13,334 bases of DNA from Quisquiliibacterium sp. Lineage in GTDB: Bacteria > Pseudomonadota > Gammaproteobacteria > Burkholderiales > Burkholderiaceae_E. The position numbers and the translations under genes were made by a program. The DNA is taken from assembly GCA_023257915.1 (NCBI GenBank), contig JALRBB010000255.1, positions 1-13,334 on the forward strand, read 5' to 3'. Shown in pieces: positions 7,985 through 13,334 of the stretch (within the stretch, counting starts at the first letter, position 1; each line of letters begins with the position of its first letter). The notes under the pieces are model-generated. The model was not told the origin of the DNA. It saw only the letters and a list, made by a program, of their open reading frames with translations, and searched no databases.

Positions 7985-8017
7985 GCCTGACGGTTCGCGC
8001 CTTGCGCAATTTCAGGC
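7985..8017. promoter_or_regulatory. Inverted repeat upstream of the reductase operon
   Basis: GCCTGA (7985-7990) and TCAGGC (8012-8017) form a perfect 6-base inverted repeat. Its centre contains the palindrome TTGCGCAA (8002-8009). It lies 27 bases before the reductase ATG, in the gap shared with the divergent hydrolase. It could be an operator or a leader hairpin. Six-base arms occur by chance fairly often in GC-rich DNA. Confidence 0.25.
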
Positions 8018-8044
8018 TGCTCCCTCGGCCAGGCGAGCGCTTCG

Positions 8045-9361
8045 ATGAGGCGTGTCGCTCTTGGCCTGGCGTGGATAGCTGCGTATCTGCTCGCGATCAG
8101 CACGCCGATGCTGCTCCTGGTGGCGTCTGCAACTCCGGGACGAGCCGGATTCTGGTGGGATTTTTCGATGGCAATCGGCTTTGCGGCCGCGGTGACGCTC
8201 GGTCTGCAGTTTGTGCTGACCGCACGCTTTCGGCGTCTGTCGGCGCCGTTCGGGATCGACATCGTCTATTACTTTCATCGCTACATGGCGGTGTTCGCGT
8301 TCCTGTTGCTGCTTGGACATTGGTTGTTGCTTCGCCTGGTGTACCCCGAATCGCTGGGTGCGGCGGATCCGCGCGAGGCCCCGTTGCACCTGAGCGCCGG
8401 GCGTGCCGCACTGCTGTGCTTCGCGCTGCTAGTGCTCAGCTCGATTTGGCGCAAGCAGCTTCGTATCGCCTATGAGCCTTGGCGGGTGATGCATGTGCTG
8501 CTCAGCGTCGCCGGTCTGACGCTCGCCGTCGTGCACCTGCAAGGCGTCGGGAACTACTCGCATCTGCCCGGGCAGGCGCTGTTCTGGCAGATCTTCCTCG
8601 TGCTGTGGATCATGCTGATCATCTATGTGCGGGTCATCAAGCCGGCGCGGATGCTGCGTCGACCCTATCGGGTTGACCGGGTACGCCGCGAAACCGGCAG
8701 CGCCTGCACGCTGGTGCTGCAACCGCAGGGCCATGACGGGTTGCGCTTTGCGCCTGGCCAGTTCGCCTGGCTGACGCTGCGGGCTTCGCCATTCGCGTTT
8801 CGCGAACATCCATTTTCGATCGCTTCGTCCGCCACGACCTCGGGCCAGCTGGAGTTCACGATCAAGGCGCTTGGCGACTTTACAGCGACGCTCCCGAACA
8901 TCCGCGCGGGTGAACTCGCCTACCTCGACGGACCCTACGGCGCCTTCAGCATCGACCGGGTCGAGGCGGACGCCTTCGTGTTGATCGCTGGCGGGGTCGG
9001 GATCGCTCCGATCGCGAGCATGCTGCGCACGATTGCCGAACGCGGCGATCGGCGTGCGGTGTTGCTGGTGTACGCAAACCGTCATCGTGACGGCATCATT
9101 TTGCGTGAGGAACTCGAGTCGCTGCGTGCGCGGCTCGATCTGCGCATCGTGCATGTGCTGCAGGAGCCGCAATCGCTGCCAGGGGCTGAGGCAGGCCTGA
9201 TCAGTCGCGAGTTGCTCGCGCGCGTGTTGCCGCAGCAACGCAAGGCACTGCAGTGCTTCGTGTGCGGCCCGACGCCGATGCTGCGTGTTGCCGAGCAGGC
9301 CTTGCATGCACTGGGCGTGCCGATGCGCCAGGTGCATTCGGAAATCTTCGATCTCGTCTAG
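8045..9361 (+). CDS. Ferric-reductase/NADPH-oxidase-type transmembrane flavocytochrome b
   Basis: This 438-residue membrane protein should carry electrons from cytoplasmic NAD(P)H through FAD and two b-type hemes to an acceptor on the far side of the membrane. About six hydrophobic helices are visible (5-28, 36-59, 75-100, 119-135, 148-168, 178-197). The heme ligands are apparent as two histidine pairs, His78/His92 and His150/His164, each 14 positions apart as in the ferric reductase/NOX family. The C-terminal half is a ferredoxin-NADP reductase-like module: FAD motif HPFSIAS (255-261), nucleotide motif GGVGIAP (316-322), CGPTPM (407-412) and terminal HSEIF (431-435). The ATG at 8045 opens directly into the first helix; AGGCGAG lies six bases upstream. 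The cytochrome c gene starts 9 bases after its stop, so the two form an operon. The acceptor could be that cytochrome, ferric iron, or oxygen; the sequence alone does not decide. Confidence 0.9.
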   Translation: MRRVALGLAWIAAYLLAISTPMLLLVASATPGRAGFWWDFSMAIGFAAAVTLGLQFVLTARFRRLSAPFGIDIVYYFHRYMAVFAFLLLLGHWLLLRLVYPESLGAADPREAPLHLSAGRAALLCFALLVLSSIWRKQLRIAYEPWRVMHVLLSVAGLTLAVVHLQGVGNYSHLPGQALFWQIFLVLWIMLIIYVRVIKPARMLRRPYRVDRVRRETGSACTLVLQPQGHDGLRFAPGQFAWLTLRASPFAFREHPFSIASSATTSGQLEFTIKALGDFTATLPNIRAGELAYLDGPYGAFSIDRVEADAFVLIAGGVGIAPIASMLRTIAERGDRRAVLLVYANRHRDGIILREELESLRARLDLRIVHVLQEPQSLPGAEAGLISRELLARVLPQQRKALQCFVCGPTPMLRVAEQALHALGVPMRQVHSEIFDLV

Positions 9362-9365
9362 GAGG
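9360..9365 (+). promoter_or_regulatory. Ribosome binding site overlapping the reductase stop codon
   Basis: AGGAGG, a perfect Shine-Dalgarno core, includes the last two bases of the reductase TAG stop and ends 5 bases before the cytochrome ATG at 9371. This places both genes on one transcript. Confidence 0.75.
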
Positions 9366-9370
9366 CTGCG

Positions 9371-9787
9371 ATGCGTGAAAAACTCGCCCGCCGGCTTGCG
9401 CTACTGTCTGCGCTGCTGATTCTCGGTCTGGCCTGGCTGTTTGCCGATCTGCAAAATCCGCGTACCGCGACTGCCGCATCTTCGTCAGCGACGTCACCCT
9501 CGTCGGCCAGCGCGCCGGGCAAGGCACCGTCCGGCGCCACGGCCTCGCAGGGCGCAGAAATCTTTGTGCAATCCGGTTGCACCCGCTGTCATTCGGTGGC
9601 CGGTCAGGGCAGCCGGCGTTCGCCGCTCGACGGCGTCGGGTCGCGCTTGTCGCAGGCGGAGATCCGGCGCTGGATCACACCGAACAAGGCTGAGACCGAC
9701 CAGTTTGTGGCCCGGCATGCGGATCTCCCGCTGTCCGAGGCGCAGCGCGATGCGTTGACTGCCTACCTGATGGGCCTGCGCAACTGA
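9371..9787 (+). CDS. Membrane-anchored monoheme c-type cytochrome
   Basis: This is a 138-residue class I-like cytochrome c facing the periplasm. It has a basic N-terminus (REKLARR), one hydrophobic helix (about 9-24) that could be an uncleaved anchor or signal, a Ser/Ala/Thr/Pro-rich flexible linker (about 31-58), and a heme domain. Heme attaches at CTRCH, with Cys70, Cys73 and His74. The C-terminal helix LSEAQRDALTAYLMGL is typical. The methionine that usually sits before this helix as second heme ligand is absent: the segment reads QFVARHADLPLSE (111-123), offering His116, and the only internal methionine is Met134 in the last helix. The heme may therefore be bis-His or five-coordinate (inference). 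Its start signal overlaps the reductase stop codon, so it is the likely electron partner of that flavocytochrome. Confidence 0.88.
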   Translation: MREKLARRLALLSALLILGLAWLFADLQNPRTATAASSSATSPSSASAPGKAPSGATASQGAEIFVQSGCTRCHSVAGQGSRRSPLDGVGSRLSQAEIRRWITPNKAETDQFVARHADLPLSEAQRDALTAYLMGLRN

Positions 9788-9851
9788 AGACGGTGCGCGC
9801 GGCGCCGCGTGGCGGCTATGATCCCGGTCAATCCTTCGTTCGACATTAACC

Positions 9852-9857
9852 GGAGAG
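9852..9857 (+). promoter_or_regulatory. Ribosome binding site that decides the SDR start
   Basis: GGAGAG ends 5 bases before the ATG at 9863. Two upstream in-frame starts (GTG 9809, ATG 9818) lack such a site and would add residues before the first Rossmann strand that the family does not have. Confidence 0.65.
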
Positions 9858-9862
9858 CCAGC

Positions 9863-10678
9863 ATGCAGGATTCGTCGCTACAAGATGCCGTCGTCGCAGT
9901 CACCGGGGCAGGGCAGGGAATCGGACGGGCGATCGCGACTGCGTTCGCGCGCCAGGGTGCGCGCCTGGTCGTCAGCGACATCAATGGCGATGCGGCACAA
10001 GCGACTGCGGACGCGCTGCGCGAACTCGGCGTGCAGGCGGAAGCCTTGCGGGTCGACGTACGTAGTCCGGATGACAATGCCGCGCAGGTCGCGCGTGCAG
10101 CGGCCAAATTCGGCCGGCTCGATGTGATGGTGTGCAACGCCGGCATCGTGCAGGTCAAGCACTTCATGGATCTGGTTCCGGCCGACTGGGACACGATGAT
10201 GGGAGTCAATGTGACCGGTGTGTTCCTGTCGATGCAGGCAGCTGCCAGGCAGATGCTCGGACAGGCGCCGCGCGTGGCGGGTGCCCCCCAGGGCAAGATC
10301 ATCAATCTCGCCTCGATCGCCGGGCGCATGGGCGCCGGTCCGATCGCGGCGCTGATGGCGCCTTACCGTGCGAGCAAGGCCGCCGTGATCAGCCTGACCC
10401 AGTCGGCAGCGATCACGTTCGCGCCGAAGGTGACCGTCAACGCGATCTGCCCGGGCATCGTCGACACCGCGATGTGGGAGAAGATTGACCGCGACATGGC
10501 CGAGCAAACCGGCGCCGCGCTCGGACAATCCTGGCAGCAGCGTATCGCTGCGATCCCGATGGGCCGCCCGCAGGAGCCGCAGGATGTAGCCGGTGTCGCG
10601 GTGTTTCTCGGGTCGAGTGCCGCCGACTACATGACCGGGCAGTCGATCAACGTCGAGGGCGGGCTCGTGATGAGCTGA
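9863..10678 (+). CDS. Short-chain dehydrogenase/reductase, acetoin reductase/2,3-butanediol or polyol dehydrogenase-like
   Basis: This 271-residue classical SDR oxidises or reduces a secondary alcohol/ketone with a nicotinamide cofactor. Motifs seen are TGAGQGIG (14-21), Asp39 at the end of the second strand (favouring NAD over NADP), NAG (92-94), Asn116, catalytic Ser151, Tyr168 and Lys172 (YRASK), and PG at 197-198. The C-terminal half, with MWEKIDRDMAEQTG (204-217), GRPQEPQDVAG (234-244) and DYMTGQSINVEGG (255-267), closely recalls acetoin reductase/meso-2,3-butanediol dehydrogenase and sorbitol dehydrogenase. If so, it could act in the same pathway as an acetoin-type E1 encoded about 4 kb upstream, but this is an inference and the two are separated by unrelated genes. 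It stands alone, 75 bases after the cytochrome gene, with its own good ribosome site, and converges on the next gene. Confidence 0.9.
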   Translation: MQDSSLQDAVVAVTGAGQGIGRAIATAFARQGARLVVSDINGDAAQATADALRELGVQAEALRVDVRSPDDNAAQVARAAAKFGRLDVMVCNAGIVQVKHFMDLVPADWDTMMGVNVTGVFLSMQAAARQMLGQAPRVAGAPQGKIINLASIAGRMGAGPIAALMAPYRASKAAVISLTQSAAITFAPKVTVNAICPGIVDTAMWEKIDRDMAEQTGAALGQSWQQRIAAIPMGRPQEPQDVAGVAVFLGSSAADYMTGQSINVEGGLVMS

Positions 10679-10723
10679 GTTTGGCGTCGGCCCCGGTCTT
10701 GCGCCAGGCCCTGCGCTGACGCG

Positions 10724-12139
10724 TCATCGACCGGCGGCCTTGATCCGGTACACCTTGCCGGTGTTGCCGTAGGGGCCGAAGGTTTCATTGGTGAGCAAGT
10801 ACATCTCGCCAAGCCGGTCTTCGGTCAAGCCGATGATGCGGCTGTCGATCTGCATCAGTCGGCGGTAGGACCACAAGCCAGCCCCGGGCTTGCCAGGTTC
10901 TGCAACGAAGACCTGGCCACTGGCCTTACGAAAATCTGAACTCCAGTCGGTGAACAGCAGCTTGCCCGACAGTGCTGCAATCTCCTTGCCGCGATAGATG
11001 CGCGCGCCGGTGATCGCGGTGCCTACGCCCTTGATGCCAAGCTTGGTTTCCGGATGCGAGGTCTGCATGTTCGGGTATTCGAGCACCGGCATTTGCAGCG
11101 GGCGGCCAGCCAGATCGTGGCTGGCGCAAGACTTCGGCGGCTGACGCGGCGCGAGCCGGTCGATGCAGTGGGTACCCTCCATCAATGGCCAGCCGAAATT
11201 GCCGGGCTTGGCCACCCGGTAGGCTGCTTCCCAGAGTGTTTCAGCGATTGCGGTCAGGTAGAAGCTGCCGTCCTCGCGGTCGAATGCGATGCGATAGGGG
11301 TTGCGAAAGCCCCAGGCCCAGATCTCGGGTCGGCCACCTCCGCGTGCGAACGGATTGCCGCTCGGAATGGCATACCCGGGGAAACCGCGGTCGATATCGA
11401 TGCGCAGGATCTTGCCGAACAGCGACTCGGTGTCTTGCGCGAGCTTGTCCCAGGTCAGGCCCTCAGCCGGCACGTCGAAGGCCTGCCAGCGCACCTGCTT
11501 GCCGATGCCGTGCGAGGCGCCGCTGTCACCCAGACCGATATACAGATGGCCGTCGGTTCCGAACGCGAGGGCGCCGCCGTTGTGCTTACGGCTGGGCCAG
11601 TCGAGTTCGATCAGCACCCGTTCGCTGTTCGCATCGACGCGCGACAGGTCGCCGGTCGGCGTCGTGAATTCGGAAATGCGGCGCGTGTAGTTCCAGTTCG
11701 CCGGCGCGCTGCTGCGCAAAGGTGCCGAGTAGCTGGCAAACACCCGGCCGTTGCGTCGGAACTCAGGGTGCAGTGCAAAGCCCAACAGGCCGCGTTCCTC
11801 GAAGTTTTTCTCGAGTGGGAGCATCCGCGGGCGCAGATCGAGCAGCGGTTCGGCATCGAGCTTGCCGTCGGGCCTGAGCACCCGGACCAATCCGTCCTGC
11901 TGCACGATGAAGCGCCGCCCACTGCCGTCGGCCGGGTCGAGCATCTCGACCGGCGAGGTAAGCTCGTCGGCAACCAACTGCAATTCGAGCGCGGGGCCGG
12001 CCTGTGGCGTGGCGCCTGCCGTCGCGCCCTTGGCTGCGTCCGGCTTTGCGGCATGTAAGTGCGTCGGCATCGCCGCCGACAGCAGCGCGGCAAGAAGCAG
12101 CGGCCGAACAACGCCGCCGATCGCGTTTGCGTGCGTCAT
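10724..12139 (-). CDS. Exported PQQ-dependent glucose/sorbosone-type sugar dehydrogenase
   Basis: This 471-residue beta-propeller protein belongs to the glucose/sorbosone dehydrogenase (GSDH, PF07995-type) family, periplasmic quinoprotein aldose dehydrogenases using pyrroloquinoline quinone. It has a signal peptide (hydrophobic 9-24, likely cleavage after LHA at 30). Family motifs are EERGLLGFALHPEF (114-127), KHNGGALAFGTDGHLYIGLGDSG (185-207) with candidate catalytic His186 and Asp205, FGKILRIDID (241-250), WGFRNPYRIAFD (276-287) with Arg279, and NFGWP (314-318). Cys325 and Cys338 may form a disulfide. The usual acidic cluster before NFGWP is replaced by ETLWEAAYRVAKPG. The ATG overlaps the upstream stop as ATGA, so translation is probably coupled to uronate dehydrogenase. 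Substrate and true PQQ use are not proven; some family members do not bind PQQ. Confidence 0.88.
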   Translation of the reverse strand: MTHANAIGGVVRPLLLAALLSAAMPTHLHAAKPDAAKGATAGATPQAGPALELQLVADELTSPVEMLDPADGSGRRFIVQQDGLVRVLRPDGKLDAEPLLDLRPRMLPLEKNFEERGLLGFALHPEFRRNGRVFASYSAPLRSSAPANWNYTRRISEFTTPTGDLSRVDANSERVLIELDWPSRKHNGGALAFGTDGHLYIGLGDSGASHGIGKQVRWQAFDVPAEGLTWDKLAQDTESLFGKILRIDIDRGFPGYAIPSGNPFARGGGRPEIWAWGFRNPYRIAFDREDGSFYLTAIAETLWEAAYRVAKPGNFGWPLMEGTHCIDRLAPRQPPKSCASHDLAGRPLQMPVLEYPNMQTSHPETKLGIKGVGTAITGARIYRGKEIAALSGKLLFTDWSSDFRKASGQVFVAEPGKPGAGLWSYRRLMQIDSRIIGLTEDRLGEMYLLTNETFGPYGNTGKVYRIKAAGR

Positions 12140-12957
12140 TTTGAAGATCTCGCATGCCGTTGCACCACCGGCGTCGGATTTTCGATCTGCTCCGCCTTCA
12201 CGAACGCGCCGCCCTGGAACTGCTCGGCGCGCGGATCACCGGCCTGTTCGCGGGCCAGCACCGCCTTGGCAAAGCGCTCGCTGTTGTCCTGCGGCTTGTA
12301 GCCCAGTCGCTTGGCGTTGCGGTTGTCGTACCAGGAGCGCTTGTTGTTCGACACGCCATAAACGATCTCGAAGCGCACTTTCGGCGAGTCGATCCCGATG
12401 CTGACCAGTTGCGCAAGATCGCGCGGGCTAATCCAGATCGCGAGCCGGCGCTTGTCGATCGGCTCGGTGCCGACATTGCCGATTCGCATGCAGAACACTT
12501 CCATGCCGTACTTGTCAGAGTAAAGGCTGCCCATCGCCTCGCCGAACACCTTCGAGACGCCGTAGCGGCTGTCGGGTTTGATATAGACCTTGTGATCGAT
12601 GACCTCGTCGCGGCGATAAAAGCCCACCGCGTGGTTGCTGGTCGCGAACAGGAAGCGCTTGACGCCGTTGCGCCGCGCCGCCTCGTAGGCGTTGTAGCAG
12701 CCGACGATGTTCGCATCCAGGATGTCCTCCCAGGGGCCTTCGACCGAATAGCCACCCAGGTGCACGAACGCGTCCACGCCCTTTGTGATGCGCAGCATGT
12801 CCTTCATGCTGGCAACGTCAGCCTTCATGAAGCTCTCGCCTGGGTTCTTCCTGACCGGCGCAATGTCCGAGATGCGAATGTCGTACTTGCCGGCGAGCTC
12901 ACGTCGCAGGTGCTGGCCGACGCCGCCGCCGGCGCCGGTGATCAGGATCTTCTTCAT
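12136..12957 (-). CDS. udh: Uronate dehydrogenase (NAD-dependent epimerase/dehydratase superfamily)
   Basis: Uronate dehydrogenase oxidises D-galacturonate or D-glucuronate with NAD to the aldaro-lactone, the first step of oxidative uronate catabolism, in the cytoplasm. The 273-residue protein is an extended SDR: Rossmann motif GAGGGVG (8-14), Asp31 at the end of strand two (NAD preference), HLGGYSVEGPW (66-76), catalytic region ATSNHAVGFY (105-114) with Ser107, and YGVSK with Tyr132 and Lys136. LAIWISPRDL (172-181), YGVSNNKRSWYDN (200-212) and FQGGAF (247-252) follow the pattern I know from characterised Udh proteins such as that of Agrobacterium. The length is a few residues above the usual 265 because of a basic C-terminal tail. 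The ribosome site is weak. It heads a leftward operon with the sugar dehydrogenase and diverges from a gluconolactonase-like gene, fitting sugar-acid oxidation. A related hexose-processing epimerase is the main alternative. Confidence 0.82.
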   Translation of the reverse strand: MKKILITGAGGGVGQHLRRELAGKYDIRISDIAPVRKNPGESFMKADVASMKDMLRITKGVDAFVHLGGYSVEGPWEDILDANIVGCYNAYEAARRNGVKRFLFATSNHAVGFYRRDEVIDHKVYIKPDSRYGVSKVFGEAMGSLYSDKYGMEVFCMRIGNVGTEPIDKRRLAIWISPRDLAQLVSIGIDSPKVRFEIVYGVSNNKRSWYDNRNAKRLGYKPQDNSERFAKAVLAREQAGDPRAEQFQGGAFVKAEQIENPTPVVQRHARSSK

Positions 12958-12958
12958 G

Positions 12959-12974
12959 GATCGGATATCCGTTC
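12959..12974. promoter_or_regulatory. Imperfect palindrome just upstream of the uronate dehydrogenase start
   Basis: A perfect 10-base palindrome CGGATATCCG (12962-12971) is flanked by one mismatch and two further matching bases on each side, giving a 16-base imperfect palindrome. It begins one base from the udh start codon, so a bound protein could block translation initiation or transcription. This is only a candidate. Confidence 0.25.
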
Positions 12975-13041
12975 AGGGAGTGGTCGATGGGTTGCGGCGG
13001 CCTCGCCGAGTTGGAAAGTCTAAACGCGACTTGGCAAAAAT

Positions 13042-13052
13042 TCATGCCATGA
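13042..13052. promoter_or_regulatory. Short palindrome in the divergent udh/SMP-30 intergenic region
   Basis: TCATG, one central C, then CATGA form a perfect 11-base dyad. It sits in an AT-richer patch (13021-13052) of the 129-base gap between udh and the lactonase-like gene, 34 bases before the latter's ATG. It is a possible operator for a regulator controlling both genes. I found no convincing -35/-10 pair. Confidence 0.25.
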
Positions 13053-13086
13053 TCGTCACACCAACAACCGGAGTGACCCCCGCACC

Positions 13087-13334
13087 ATGCTCAGCCCAAT
13101 GCATCCAGACGGCGCGCCCGAGTGGACGCCCAGCCCGCGCTACCCCGATCCGCTGGTGCGCGTCATCGATGAAAGCTTCAACGCGCTGCGCCTGCCGCTG
13201 GCCAAGGTCGAGCGCATTGCCACCGGTTGTCGCTGGGCTGAGGGCCCGGTCTGGGTCGGCGATGCACGCTCCTTGTTGTGGAGCGACATCCCGAACAACC
13301 GCATCTTGCGCTGGGACGAGGAAACCGGCGCGGT
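13087..13334 (+). CDS. SMP-30/gluconolactonase/LRE family protein, 5' part only
   Basis: The first 82 codons of a gene cut by the window end. Family members are six-bladed beta-propeller, metal-dependent lactonases that open sugar lactones. The visible N-terminus has no signal peptide, suggesting a cytoplasmic enzyme. It contains the hallmark CRWAEGPVW (48-56), in which Glu52 is a predicted metal ligand, followed by LLWSDIPNNRILRWD (63-77), the first propeller blade. The ATG at 13087 follows CGGAGTGA (13069-13076) at a slightly long distance; a second in-frame ATG at 13099 is possible. It diverges from uronate dehydrogenase, whose product is an aldarolactone, so hydrolysis of that lactone is a reasonable role (inference). 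Other family members act on gluconolactone, xylonolactone or organophosphates. Confidence 0.88.
   Translation, partial: MLSPMHPDGAPEWTPSPRYPDPLVRVIDESFNALRLPLAKVERIATGCRWAEGPVWVGDARSLLWSDIPNNRILRWDEETGA

Noticed and set aside
7822-8262. N-terminal extension of the alpha/beta hydrolase by 147 residues
   Set aside because: The extension overlaps the divergent reductase gene, is low-complexity and basic at first, and has no family counterpart; the fold begins shortly after the ATG at 7821.
8429-9337. A 302-codon open frame antisense to the reductase
   Set aside because: His/Arg/Gln-rich shadow opposite the conserved FAD/NAD domain.
9798-9809. Perfect palindrome CGCGGCGCCGCG between the cytochrome and SDR genes
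   Set aside because: Low-complexity GC alternation in GC-rich DNA easily produces it by chance; no T-run follows, so it is not a standard terminator.
11054-12058. A 334-codon open frame antisense to the sugar dehydrogenase
   Set aside because: It mirrors a conserved GSDH gene; composition is Arg/Ala/Val-rich with no domain signature. It is a shadow frame.
12154-13023. A 289-codon open frame antisense to uronate dehydrogenase
   Set aside because: It covers the whole udh gene in antisense, has no motif, and conflicts with the strong Udh signatures on the other strand.

Overview
The window looks like part of the chromosome of a GC-rich betaproteobacterium, probably Burkholderiales. This is an inference from an orphan Bug/TctC-type periplasmic receptor (a family hugely expanded in that group), uniformly high GC in third positions, and a catabolic gene mix typical of that order. 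Genes are densely packed. No stretch over 300 bases lacks a gene; the longest gap is 277 bases (1869-2145). I saw no rRNA, tRNA, CRISPR array, insertion sequence or prophage gene.

Left part (1-4719): a Bug-family solute receptor converges on a metal-dependent amidohydrolase. A gap carrying a nested inverted repeat separates the amidohydrolase from a divergent soluble hybrid histidine kinase with the order PAS-PAS-HisKA-HATPase-GAF-REC.

Middle part (4802-9787): an overlapping pair encodes the alpha and beta subunits of a thiamine-diphosphate 2-oxoacid/acetoin dehydrogenase E1, with no E2 or E3 gene in view. It converges on an alpha/beta hydrolase with a complete catalytic triad. Divergent from the hydrolase is a two-gene redox operon: a six-helix, two-heme ferric-reductase-type flavoprotein, then a small membrane-anchored c-type cytochrome whose start signal overlaps the reductase stop codon.

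Right part (9863-13334): an SDR whose C-terminal region resembles acetoin reductase/2,3-butanediol dehydrogenase converges on a two-gene leftward operon. That operon holds uronate dehydrogenase followed, with an ATGA overlap, by an exported glucose/sorbosone-type dehydrogenase. Divergent from it is the start of an SMP-30/gluconolactonase gene, cut by the window end. Uronate dehydrogenase produces an aldarolactone and SMP-30 proteins hydrolyse such lactones, so this end reads as an oxidative sugar-acid module. The Bug receptor at the other end could import a sugar acid, but nothing in the sequence proves that link.

No gene here is of a wholly unknown type. The points most worth a second look are the reductase/cytochrome pair (with no methionine at the usual heme-ligand position), the kinase's internal GAF domain, the orphan E1 pair, the uronate/lactone module and the nested dyad at 1964-2003.
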